DNA of 64,000 nt. Source: Psychrobacter immobilis. Lineage in GTDB: Bacteria; Pseudomonadota; Gammaproteobacteria; Pseudomonadales; Moraxellaceae. The stretch lies in contig CAJHAA010000013.1 in the NCBI GenBank assembly GCA_904846265.1, positions 1 through 64,000 of the forward strand, written 5' to 3'. A program made the position numbers and the translations under genes. Below are positions 53,886 to 62,289 of this stretch, in pieces; the stretch's first letter is position 1; each line of letters opens with the position of its first letter. The notes under the pieces were generated by a model, which saw only the letters and a list, made by a program, of their open reading frames with translations, made no database searches and was not told where the DNA came from.

Positions 53886-54620
53886 ATGTGGGAGTTGGTA
53901 AAAGCGGGTGGTTGGTTGATGACACCTATCGTGGTGTGCTCAATATTGGCATTGGTTATCATCATCGAGCGTAGTCATACTTTACAGTTTAATAAAGTTG
54001 CTCCGAGTAGATTGCGCGAGCAGCTAATCACGCGCTTACGTGAGAATGGGGATATTGGTCGTACACAGTTGATGAATGTCAAAGAAAAAACACCTTTGGG
54101 AGATATTTTAGCGACAGGGCTGCTGTATCGTCAATATGGCTTAGACTCGATGACGATGCATATGCAAAACCGCGCTAGCGTACAAGTGCATCAGTTAGAA
54201 AAAAACATCAATATGCTTGGGACCATAGGGGCGATTGCGCCACTACTCGGTTTGTTAGGCACGGTGTTAGGCATTATTTCGTCGTTTTTGGCGATTACCG
54301 ATGGGGCGATGCAAGACCCAACGATGCTTGCTGCTGGTGTGTCACAAGCGTTGATTACGACTGCTGCTGGTATGATCGTGGCTATCCCAGCACTGGTTGC
54401 CTATCGTTATTTTCAGCGCCGTATTATCGATATTAATGCCCAGTTTGAGACGCAAGCGGGGCTCATGATTCAAGAGTTGTATGATTATCATTTGCTGGAA
54501 AATACGTCTACTGCTGGCTTGAATGTGCCTGCACATCGTGCGCCATCGGCTGACGTTGTAGATAATGAGTATACAGTGGATGGGTTAAGCTCAAATAATG
54601 GTGTTGCCGTCACTTCTTAG
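53886..54620 (+). CDS. exbB: MotA/TolQ/ExbB proton channel family protein
   Basis: This 244-residue inner-membrane protein has three helices (about 14-30, 117-140 and 155-180) and the family motif GTIGAIAPLLGLLGTVLG. Partnered with the ExbD/TolR-type protein encoded 100 bases downstream, it forms a proton-driven motor. The linkage to msbA and lpxK is common in related bacteria; whether it energises TonB or another envelope process here is unclear. Its stop codon lies inside a 14-bp tandem repeat. Confidence 0.88.
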   Translation: MWELVKAGGWLMTPIVVCSILALVIIIERSHTLQFNKVAPSRLREQLITRLRENGDIGRTQLMNVKEKTPLGDILATGLLYRQYGLDSMTMHMQNRASVQVHQLEKNINMLGTIGAIAPLLGLLGTVLGIISSFLAITDGAMQDPTMLAAGVSQALITTAAGMIVAIPALVAYRYFQRRIIDINAQFETQAGLMIQELYDYHLLENTSTAGLNVPAHRAPSADVVDNEYTVDGLSSNNGVAVTS

Positions 54621-54654
54621 TATTTATTTTTTAGCATTTATTTTTTAGTATTTG
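54618..54654. repeat. 14-bp tandem repeat including the exbB stop codon
   Basis: TAGTATTTATTTTT and TAGCATTTATTTTT follow each other, then a partial TAGTATTTG. The first TAG is the exbB stop. It looks like slippage in AT-rich DNA. Confidence 0.8.
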
Positions 54655-54720
54655 TGACTGTTCAACACGCACTAATAATCCATCAAGCACATGAGTATCT
54701 AGTAAATTAAAGAGAGTGAT

Positions 54721-55152
54721 ATGCGCTTTAGAAAACCGACTGTTGAGCCGCTCGAAATTAACTTGACCCCGATGATTGATTGTTTGTTGTTTTTGATTGT
54801 GTTTTTGCTCTTAGCAACGTCGTTTAATCATTTTAGTCGTTTAAATATTATTCTGCCTGAAGCTGAAGGTGTTGCGCTGACAGAAGAGAAAAACAGTATC
54901 GAAGTGGCAGTACAAGAAGATGGCAGTTATCTGGTGAACGGTATTACGCTTGCTAGTAGCAATGAGGCAGAGTTGACCAGTATGTTACAACAAGAAGCTG
55001 GTAGTAATCGTGACATGCTATTTGTTATTGCTGCGGATGCCAATGCCACCCATCAATCGGTTGTGCGAGTGATGGACATTGCGGGTAAACTGGGATTTTT
55101 GAATCTTAATATCAGTACGGTCGTGCCACTTGGTCAGCCGTTACCGCAGTAG
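54721..55152 (+). CDS. exbD: ExbD/TolR-family biopolymer transport protein
   Basis: The 143-residue protein has a short cytoplasmic start, one membrane helix (about 18-36) with the key NLTPMIDCLLFLIVFLL motif (proton-carrying Asp near 20), and a periplasmic domain. The partner ExbB-type channel is encoded just upstream. The ATG follows AAAGAGAGTGAT. It is 94 bases before msbA. Confidence 0.9.
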   Translation: MRFRKPTVEPLEINLTPMIDCLLFLIVFLLLATSFNHFSRLNIILPEAEGVALTEEKNSIEVAVQEDGSYLVNGITLASSNEAELTSMLQQEAGSNRDMLFVIAADANATHQSVVRVMDIAGKLGFLNLNISTVVPLGQPLPQ

Positions 55153-55246
55153 CCTATAGCTACTTTAATGCCATTGATAGATGCTCTTATAAAACTGCGA
55201 TTTTAACGCAGTCCATTCATATTATGACCCCCAAATTGAGGCTTTT

Positions 55247-57034
55247 ATGAGCCAAGCATATCAACCTGACTCTGCAAAAACTGCTGCTAAAAAATTATCA
55301 GCAGAGCCGTCAAACATACCTAAGCATAAGACCTTGCTGCGTTTGCTGAGTTATCTAAAACCATACTGGTGGGCATTAATGCTTACTGTGTTGGGCTTTG
55401 CGATTAATGCGGCGACAGAGATTTGGATTGCCAAATTACTTCAATACATCACCGATGCTATTAATCAGAACGATCAAAGCAAACAGGATTTATTTCCATT
55501 ATTGATCATTGGTCTGTTTTTTGTCCGCGGTGTTGGTAGCTTTTTGGGTAATTATTATTCTGCTCTGGTCTCACGTAATTTGGTATATGAGCTGCGAGTG
55601 GAAGTCTTTAATAAATTGCTTCGTCTGCCAAGCTCTTTTTACTTAGCCAATCCTGCTGGTACCATTTCATCCAAGCTGATATTTGATGTTGAGCAAGTCA
55701 CCGCCGCTAGTACAGACTCTATGAAGACGCTACTGCGTGATGGTCTGACAGTCGTCGCCTTGATAGGTTTCTTGCTTTATAGCAATTGGCGTTTGACGTT
55801 GATTTTATTCGTTGTGCTACCGCCAATATTGTGGCTTATTCGCATCGCCTCAAAGCGTTATCTAAAGTTGTCTAAGGGCATTCAAGAGACGATGGGTGAT
55901 GTCAGCCATATTACCAATGAAGTGATTGGTGGCTATCAGGTTGTCAAAAACTATGGCGGTCAAGCATACGAAGCCGCACGCTTCGATAAAACATCGAAAA
56001 AGAACTTACGCCAAGGCATGAAGGTCGTGGTGACCAACAGTATCAATACGCCAGCAGTACAGCTGCTAATGGCTGTCGCCATGTCAGTTGTGGTGTGGCT
56101 CGCACTACGCCCATCGGTGATAGACAATATCTCAGCGGGTGAGTTTATCTCATATATCGCCGCTGCAGGTTTGCTCAGCAAGCCGGTACGCTCATTGACT
56201 GATATCAATCAAAAACTGCAAAAAGGTATCGCGGCAGGTGAGTCTATTTTTGCCTTGTTAGATGAGCCAGAAGAAAAAGACACTGGTGTGCTTAGCCCTG
56301 CTTTGACGGGCGAAATCAAGCTAGATAATGTCAGTCTGGTTTATCCTGATTCGACAGTCGCTTTGCGTGACTTTACGTTAGAGGTAAGAGCGGGTGAAAC
56401 GGTTGCATTGGTAGGGCGAAGTGGTGCTGGTAAGTCATCTTTAGTAAACTTACTGACGCGCACCTTATCGACCTCTTCTGGGCAAATTACCTTGGATGGT
56501 ATACCGATTGAAGACATTAAGCTTGAGAGCTTACGGGCGCAGATTGCGATGGTCAATCAACAAGTAGTCCTGTTCAATACCACGGTATTTAACAATATTG
56601 CTTATGGTGGCTTAGCCAATAAAACCCAAGCGGAGGTTGAGCGCGCCGCAAAAGATGCCTTTGCTCATGATTTTATTATGAAAATGCCAAACGGCTATCA
56701 AAGTGAAATCGGTGCTGAAGGTTTGCAGCTGTCTGGCGGGCAGCGTCAGCGCTTATCGATTGCTCGTGCGCTATTAAAAGATGCGCCGATTTTAATTTTA
56801 GATGAAGCAACCAGTGCGTTAGACAATGAATCAGAGTATTACATTCAGCAAGCGCTTGATAATGTGATGAAAGATCGTACCACGTTAGTCATTGCACATC
56901 GACTGACCACCATTGAATCAGCCGATCGTATCGCCGTGTTAGACAGCGGTCAAATCGTCGAGTTGGGCACGCACGATGAGCTTATGCAATTGCAAGGTCA
57001 TTATGCGCAAATGTATGAACGCGACTTTGAATAA
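55247..57034 (+). CDS. msbA: lipid A export ABC transporter, ATP-binding/permease protein
   Basis: MsbA flips lipid A-core across the inner membrane. The 595-residue half-transporter has six membrane helices in the first about 330 residues and a nucleotide-binding domain with Walker A GRSGAGKSS near 390-398, signature LSGGQRQR near 495-502 and Walker B ILILDEATSALD near 513-524. The adjacent lpxK and kdsB genes, also for LPS synthesis, support the assignment over a generic exporter. Confidence 0.94.
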   Translation: MSQAYQPDSAKTAAKKLSAEPSNIPKHKTLLRLLSYLKPYWWALMLTVLGFAINAATEIWIAKLLQYITDAINQNDQSKQDLFPLLIIGLFFVRGVGSFLGNYYSALVSRNLVYELRVEVFNKLLRLPSSFYLANPAGTISSKLIFDVEQVTAASTDSMKTLLRDGLTVVALIGFLLYSNWRLTLILFVVLPPILWLIRIASKRYLKLSKGIQETMGDVSHITNEVIGGYQVVKNYGGQAYEAARFDKTSKKNLRQGMKVVVTNSINTPAVQLLMAVAMSVVVWLALRPSVIDNISAGEFISYIAAAGLLSKPVRSLTDINQKLQKGIAAGESIFALLDEPEEKDTGVLSPALTGEIKLDNVSLVYPDSTVALRDFTLEVRAGETVALVGRSGAGKSSLVNLLTRTLSTSSGQITLDGIPIEDIKLESLRAQIAMVNQQVVLFNTTVFNNIAYGGLANKTQAEVERAAKDAFAHDFIMKMPNGYQSEIGAEGLQLSGGQRQRLSIARALLKDAPILILDEATSALDNESEYYIQQALDNVMKDRTTLVIAHRLTTIESADRIAVLDSGQIVELGTHDELMQLQGHYAQMYERDFE

Positions 57035-57119
57035 AATTATTGGACTATTCTTTGAGCAGCTTTGACGTTCAAATCGTGCTAAGTTAAAGTTTAGCTGAAT
57101 AGGTAAGTGGTCAATTATC

Positions 57120-58253
57120 ATGAGTATTGAAACGACAGTGACGCGTGCCTGGCAACGTCAAGCCGCTTGGCTATGGCTATTGCTACCTATTAGTTGGTTG
57201 TACGGACTTATCACCACGCTTCGTCGTCAAGCTTATAAAGCTGGGCTGTTAGCAAGTTATCGTGCGCCTGTTCCCGTTATGGTGATCGGCAATATTAGCG
57301 TGGGCGGTAGTGGCAAAACACCATTGATTATTGCCTTGGTTGATTATCTACAAGAACGCGGAATAAAGGTAGGGGTTATCAGCCGTGGTTACGGTGGCGA
57401 TATCAGTCAAATGCCCGCTTTGGTCGATGCCGCCAGTTTGCCCAACGTGGTAGGGGATGAGCCCTGTTTAATTGTAAATATGACAAATGCACCCATGGCA
57501 GTATGTCCTGATCGTAAGCAGGCGATTATAACCTTGTTAGCTGCCCATCCTGACTTGCAATTCATTATTGCCGACGATGGCTTGCAGCATTATGCACTGC
57601 AACGTGACATTGAATGGATTGTGGTCGATTCAGCACGGGGCTTTGGTAATCAGCAACTCCTGCCAACAGGGTTTTTACGTGAACCCATGTCGCGGTTGCA
57701 GGGTGCAACTGTCATCTACCATGAACCACTAACAACAGATTCAGTGGACAAGAATAAAAATAATAGCAATCTGTACCGAGCCCATCGTTTGACAATGCAC
57801 TTAGAGGCGAATGCTCTGCAACTCTTATGGCAACCTACTTTATCTTATTCTCAAATTGATGCGCCTAAAAAGGGTTATAGAGTGCATGCGGTGAGCGGTA
57901 TTGGTTATCCGCAGCGGTTTTTTGATACTTTAAGTTCGCTGGGCTTCGATGTCGTTGGACATGCTTATCCTGATCATTATGATTTTGAGTTGGCGGAATT
58001 ATTGCTGTATACCGAATATCCAATCGTAGTAACCAGTAAAGATGCGGTAAAAATAAGAGCGTTGCTATCGAAAGCCACTACTGATAAAGCGCTGAATAAT
58101 GAATATCAAACGCTGATAAACAGACTATGGGTACTGCCAGTAACCGCCGAACTCTCTGACAGCTGTTATGATAATCTGCAGCAGCAGCTAAAAAAGCTAG
58201 GTATTGATATCGCAAACAATGACAATAACAGTACCAAAGCAAATAATAGATGA
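57120..58253 (+). CDS. lpxK: tetraacyldisaccharide 4'-kinase
   Basis: LpxK phosphorylates the lipid A precursor at the 4' position in the inner membrane. The 377-residue protein has an N-terminal membrane-associated helix, the P-loop GNISVGGSGKTPLI near 57-70, SRGYGG near 91-96, GDEPCLI near 113-119 and DDGLQHYALQRD near 153-164. It lies 85 bases after msbA. About 15 extra polar residues follow the family core at the C-terminus. Confidence 0.96.
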   Translation: MSIETTVTRAWQRQAAWLWLLLPISWLYGLITTLRRQAYKAGLLASYRAPVPVMVIGNISVGGSGKTPLIIALVDYLQERGIKVGVISRGYGGDISQMPALVDAASLPNVVGDEPCLIVNMTNAPMAVCPDRKQAIITLLAAHPDLQFIIADDGLQHYALQRDIEWIVVDSARGFGNQQLLPTGFLREPMSRLQGATVIYHEPLTTDSVDKNKNNSNLYRAHRLTMHLEANALQLLWQPTLSYSQIDAPKKGYRVHAVSGIGYPQRFFDTLSSLGFDVVGHAYPDHYDFELAELLLYTEYPIVVTSKDAVKIRALLSKATTDKALNNEYQTLINRLWVLPVTAELSDSCYDNLQQQLKKLGIDIANNDNNSTKANNR

Positions 58254-58290
58254 TGCTTTAAACCGTATAAAAATTGCTATAGGAAACCCC

Positions 58291-59103
58291 ATGTCGTCAG
58301 TGATTATGCCCGCCAAAACTCATATTGTTATCCCTGCTCGTTTTAAAAGCACAAGGCTGCCTGGCAAGCCATTACTAGAGATACATGGTAAGCCGATGAT
58401 TCTTTGGGTTGCTGAAAAGGCGCAAACAGCGCACTTCGCTGATGATATGTGTATTGCCACGGATGATGACGATATTGCCAAGATATGCATAGATGCAGGG
58501 TTTGATGTGGTGATGACCAGTAGCGAACATGCTTCAGGCACTGACCGTTTGGCAGAAGTTGCCGCCATCAAAGGGTGGGCTGACCATGATATCGTGGTCA
58601 ACATGCAAGGCGATGAACCGTTAGTGCCACCGTTATTATTGGAGCAGGTAAAGGCGCTTTTGGTTGCAGACAGTGATAGCGTGATGGCGACTTTGTGTGA
58701 GTCTATCGACGACTATGAGACCTTTATGCGTCCATCAGTGGTCAAGGTTGTCAGTCAACACTCTAATGACTTGCAACGTGCGCTTTATTTTAGCCGAGCG
58801 CCCATTCCTTGTGATCGTGATGTCGTATTGTCCAATGATGGTCATAGAAACCCACCAAAAAATGCTTATCGTCATTTAGGGTTATATGCTTATCGCGTCC
58901 GTTTATTACAGCAGTTTGTGCATTGGCCGCAAACGCCACTTGAGAGACTTGAGAGCCTAGAGCAGTTACGCGTTTTAGAAAATGGAGCGCAGATTGCTAT
59001 TTCAGTTGCCGCTTGTCATCTACCTGCAGGGGTCGATACCCAAGAAGATTTAGACCGCTTAAATGCCATGAGTTTGACTGAATTTCAGAACCCCATTGGA
59101 TGA
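58291..59103 (+). CDS. kdsB: 3-deoxy-manno-octulosonate cytidylyltransferase
   Basis: KdsB activates Kdo with CTP for LPS inner core synthesis. I start it at ATG 58291, which has AGGA ten bases upstream; the open frame extends 29 codons further into the lpxK end but has no family similarity there. The 270-residue product has IPARFKSTRLPGKPL near 13-27, ATDDDDIAKICIDAGF near 65-80, MTSSEHASGTDRLAEV near 83-98 and NMQGDEPLV near 112-120. It is 37 bases after lpxK. Confidence 0.95.
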   Translation: MSSVIMPAKTHIVIPARFKSTRLPGKPLLEIHGKPMILWVAEKAQTAHFADDMCIATDDDDIAKICIDAGFDVVMTSSEHASGTDRLAEVAAIKGWADHDIVVNMQGDEPLVPPLLLEQVKALLVADSDSVMATLCESIDDYETFMRPSVVKVVSQHSNDLQRALYFSRAPIPCDRDVVLSNDGHRNPPKNAYRHLGLYAYRVRLLQQFVHWPQTPLERLESLEQLRVLENGAQIAISVAACHLPAGVDTQEDLDRLNAMSLTEFQNPIG

Positions 59104-59187
59104 ATAGCCTAAGCAAAAATATTTCACCTAAAGCGTCATGAACACGCTATATCCTGAATAATCAAGCGAAGTTATAGGACGTTAGCT

Positions 59188-60324
59188 ATGAGTGATAAGA
59201 CGCAAAATACAGGCACAATGGATACTACAGACCACATTTATTTCGCCGCGTTATTGCCATGGCAGCAAAATCTGTGGTCGCAATTGACCAAGCGAGTTTT
59301 GACATCACAGCAATCTTTGCCACATGCACTATTAGCTGCTGGTATGCAGGGTATGGGCAAGCGAGATTTTGTATGGCGTTTGGTCGCTTGGCTATTATGC
59401 CGTGAGCGGGATAGCCATCCCACAGGGGCTTGCGGCGCGTGTGAAAGTTGCCAATGGCTAAGATCTGGCACGCATCCAAGCTTACAGGTATTGCCACTGA
59501 TCAGTATGCCGATCAGTGCAGACAATGCTGATAATAAAGAGAAATTAAGTAACGCTGCAAAGGATAAAAAATCACTCAAAACAGCCAATAACAGTGCTCT
59601 TAAGATTAAAGTGGATGATATCCGCAACTTGCAGCCTTTTATCTACCAAGGTGGTCAAGGGATGCGTATCTGTGTGTTAGACCATGCAGAGCAAATGACG
59701 ATTGCCGCGGCCAACGCGCTACTCAAAACCTTAGAAGAACCACAAGCTAAAGTCCATTTATTTTTGATCAGCGATACTCCAGCACAATTACTGCCCACCA
59801 TCAAAAGTCGGGTGCAGCAGTTGCCATTACAGACCATTCAGCCTGTGATCGCCGTTGACTATGTGACGCAAGCACTTGGCTCTACGGTCAATCGTGAAGC
59901 GGTCGGAACGGCTGCGATTGAGCAGCTTATCCAATTGGCAAGTGGCGCACCTTTGGCAGCGATAGCCATGGCACAAGCGCCATGGTATAGCAAACGTGCG
60001 CTATGGTTGACGACGTGGCAGGCATTGCGGAGCGGTAAACGTAGTAATGTGGCAGCCAGTGACTATTGGCAAAACCAACTGAGTATCACAGAATTTATTC
60101 AGCTGTCTGAGCTGATGCTACTTGATATGCGCCGTATTTGCTTAGGGCTTAATGAGCTTCAAAAAGACGTCAATCTATCCGCTGCCTTAGAAAAGTATCC
60201 ACTTGATAATAATGGTCTAGCACTTTTTTCTAATAGCTTACAGCAGACAAAAATCGCTCTGCAACAAAATGTGCAAGAAAAATTTGCCTATGATAAGCTA
60301 ATGCAAGAATTGGCTTGTTTATAA
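59188..60324 (+). CDS. holB: DNA polymerase III delta' subunit
   Basis: The delta' clamp-loader subunit. The 378-residue protein has a degenerate P-loop region (GMQGMGKRDFVW near 52-63), zinc-binding cysteines (GACGACESC near 78-86 with an upstream Cys) and the SRC-equivalent motif (SRVQQLPL). A lysine-rich insert of about 20 residues (NKEKLSNAAKDKKSLK) interrupts the ATPase domain near 113-135. The order holB-pilZ is common in gammaproteobacteria. Downstream of kdsB, it has its own ribosome binding site. Confidence 0.9.
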   Translation: MSDKTQNTGTMDTTDHIYFAALLPWQQNLWSQLTKRVLTSQQSLPHALLAAGMQGMGKRDFVWRLVAWLLCRERDSHPTGACGACESCQWLRSGTHPSLQVLPLISMPISADNADNKEKLSNAAKDKKSLKTANNSALKIKVDDIRNLQPFIYQGGQGMRICVLDHAEQMTIAAANALLKTLEEPQAKVHLFLISDTPAQLLPTIKSRVQQLPLQTIQPVIAVDYVTQALGSTVNREAVGTAAIEQLIQLASGAPLAAIAMAQAPWYSKRALWLTTWQALRSGKRSNVAASDYWQNQLSITEFIQLSELMLLDMRRICLGLNELQKDVNLSAALEKYPLDNNGLALFSNSLQQTKIALQQNVQEKFAYDKLMQELACL

Positions 60325-60379
60325 GAAAATCTGCCTCAATAGCAAATAAAAATACCAAACTTAATGAAGGAAGCTGACT

Positions 60380-60727
60380 ATGGCCATGCCAGGACGCGGC
60401 GGGATATTAACCTGCCACATTGAAAATATCGAAATGTTATATGCCAGCTACTTGTCCTTTGTCAGTAATGGCGCATTATTTGTGCCATCCAATGATGCTC
60501 AGCAGCTAGGTAACGAGGTGTTTATCGCCATCACTTTACCCAATTCTAGCGAGCGTTTGCCTATGAATGGCAAAGTGGTTTGGATTAACGCCAAAACGCA
60601 AGGTGGCCGACCGGCAGGTTTTGCGGTACAGATTGGAACTGATATTGCAGGTCAAAGAATTAAAAACGAAGTTGAGCGATTATTGGCGGGTAAAATAGAT
60701 GGTTTGCAGTCCACCTATACCATGTAA
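60380..60727 (+). CDS. pilZ: PilZ-domain protein, type IV pilus biogenesis
   Basis: The 115-residue protein is a minimal PilZ domain (MAMPGRGGILTCHIENIEML, ANGxLFVPS-like segment, GKVVWINAKTQGGRPAGFAVQIG). It lacks the N-terminal RxxxR motif used for cyclic-di-GMP binding, as expected for type IV pilus PilZ, which instead works with PilB and FimX. It is 55 bases after holB, as in Pseudomonas. GAAGGAAG precedes the ATG. No other pilus genes are in the window. Confidence 0.9.
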   Translation: MAMPGRGGILTCHIENIEMLYASYLSFVSNGALFVPSNDAQQLGNEVFIAITLPNSSERLPMNGKVVWINAKTQGGRPAGFAVQIGTDIAGQRIKNEVERLLAGKIDGLQSTYTM

Positions 60728-60790
60728 TTATTCATTGTACTTATAATGGTTTCGATAAGTGTTAGACGACTATTATTAAATAAACAGTAT

Positions 60791-60830
60791 AAAAAAAGCC
60801 ACCTTATATATCGATAAGGCGGCTTTTTTT
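60791..60830. terminator. intrinsic terminator after pilZ
   Basis: AAAAAAAGCCACCTTAT and ATAAGGCGGCTTTTTTT form a long stem with one mismatch and A/T tracts on both sides. It ends the holB-pilZ unit and may act both ways. Confidence 0.9.
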
Positions 60831-60845
60831 ATGAGCATAAGACTA

Positions 60846-61006
60846 GGGCGTGTCTTCATTTTAAAAATGGTGATAAAAATTGCCGTCAAACAATAAAGGT
60901 AATGCAAATAATATCGAGATATCAATAAGCTGTTTGACTATCCTTGGCAAAATTTAGCCATTTTTAGCCAATTCAGAGGACAATCGATTGAATTTAGGAC
61001 ACACCC
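60846..61006. mobile_element. MITE-like element, 161 bp, flanked by TA
   Basis: The left end reads GGGCGTGTCTTCATTTTA and the right end, on the other strand, reads GGGTGTGTCCTAAATTCA. The two ends are imperfect inverted repeats. Both flanks are TA (60844-60845 and 61007-61008), consistent with a TA target duplication as made by Tc1/mariner-IS630 or some IS5-group elements. The interior has no coding potential. It lies between pilZ and the end of ppk2. The related transposase is not in the window. Confidence 0.6.
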
Positions 61007-61027
61007 TAAGTAAAGCCACCATATCTT

Positions 61028-62041
61028 TTAATAGCGCGGTGGCACATACATATCATCTGGAATAGGCTCACGGTAGTATTCGTCATCACGTTTACGATCG
61101 GGTAATTCTACCTCATCACGTGGCACTTCCTTATAAGGAATTTGTTCGAGTAGATGAGCAATACAGTTTAGCCTTGCGCGTTTTTTATTGTTACCTTCAA
61201 CCACCCACCAAGGTGCTTCAGGGATATGCGTTCGCTCAAACATGGTCTCTTTAGCCTTGGTATAGTCTTCCCAACGGCGGCGTGACTGTAAGTCCATGGC
61301 TGAGAGCTTCCATTGCTTGAGCGGGTCATGAATACGGCTCATAAAGCGTGAATGCTGCTCATCATCAGTGATCGAAAACCAGTACTTCACCAGGCGAATA
61401 CCTGAGCGCACTAGCATGCGTTCAAACTCAGGTACTGACTGAAAAAATTCTTCATACTGTGCATCGGTACAAAAACCCATCACACGCTCAACTCCCACAC
61501 GGTTATACCAACTGCGGTCAAACAGAACAATTTCACCAGCAGCAGGTAAATGGGCAACATAACGCTGAAAATACCATTGTGATTGCTCACGTTCCGTCGG
61601 TGCAGGTAGGGCAGCCACTCGACACACACGAGGGTTTAAGCGCTGCGTGATACGCTTGATAGCGCCACCTTTACCCGCCGAGTCACGACCCTCAAATATG
61701 ACGACGATACGCTCACCGCGATCAACGACCCAGTCTTGCAACTTAATAAGCTCGCGCTGTAGCCTTACCAACTCTTGAAAGTACATACGACGATCAAGTC
61801 TTTCTTGCTCACTCATTTCGCGCCCATCAAAACGAAAGTCACGCACATAATCATCTATCTCGTTTTCTAGCTCTTCATCATAAGTATCGATGAGGTCTTC
61901 GTGCATCTTACGACGCAACTGATCATTAAAAACCTCTTTATCCATACGTTCGATAAAACTGTGTTGCTCAGGTGAGCTAAGTTCCTGACGCTCTTGTGGC
62001 GTAAGGGATTTGGGATTGATGGACGAAGGTATCTTACCCAT
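61028..62041 (-). CDS. ppk2: polyphosphate kinase 2
   Basis: PPK2 enzymes transfer phosphate between polyphosphate and nucleoside phosphates, usually favouring nucleotide formation. The 337-residue protein has one PPK2 domain: Walker A GRDSAGKGGAIKR near 115-127, the lid region (TEREQSQWYFQRYV) and Walker B FDRSWYNRVGVERVMGF near 172-188. The N-terminal about 80 residues are charged and helical. The subclass (GDP-, ADP- or AMP-using) cannot be fixed by eye. Monocistronic; its 3' end is next to the MITE-like element. Confidence 0.93.
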   Translation of the reverse strand: MGKIPSSINPKSLTPQERQELSSPEQHSFIERMDKEVFNDQLRRKMHEDLIDTYDEELENEIDDYVRDFRFDGREMSEQERLDRRMYFQELVRLQRELIKLQDWVVDRGERIVVIFEGRDSAGKGGAIKRITQRLNPRVCRVAALPAPTEREQSQWYFQRYVAHLPAAGEIVLFDRSWYNRVGVERVMGFCTDAQYEEFFQSVPEFERMLVRSGIRLVKYWFSITDDEQHSRFMSRIHDPLKQWKLSAMDLQSRRRWEDYTKAKETMFERTHIPEAPWWVVEGNNKKRARLNCIAHLLEQIPYKEVPRDEVELPDRKRDDEYYREPIPDDMYVPPRY

Positions 62042-62192
62042 AAAAAACTCCTAATCAGTGTTGTTATGATTTTTATTGGTTATCCTCTTACTTTAGCATA
62101 ACTACCGATAGAGCTATGCGTTGGCTACGTTTCATTATTGTGTTGTTAGCAAGACCGTGACTAACATCCAGTTTTGAGTAGTGAATGGGCAT

Positions 62193-62233
62193 AAAAAAGC
62201 ACTCTCTAATCCATCGATTAAAGAGTGCTTTAA
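62193..62233 (-). terminator. intrinsic terminator of the thiolase gene
   Basis: AAAGCACTCT (62196-62205) pairs with AGAGTGCTTT (62222-62231); in the minus direction it is followed by a T tract. It lies 57 bases beyond the thiolase stop. Confidence 0.85.
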
Positions 62234-62289
62234 AGTATCTATGCTAACTATTGACTGATGATACCAATCAAATAATAGCAGTCAAAGAG

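Noticed and set aside
58204..58290. N-terminal extension of KdsB
   Set aside because: The first 29 codons of the open frame overlap the end of lpxK and show no similarity to the family; ATG 58291 has a good AGGA.
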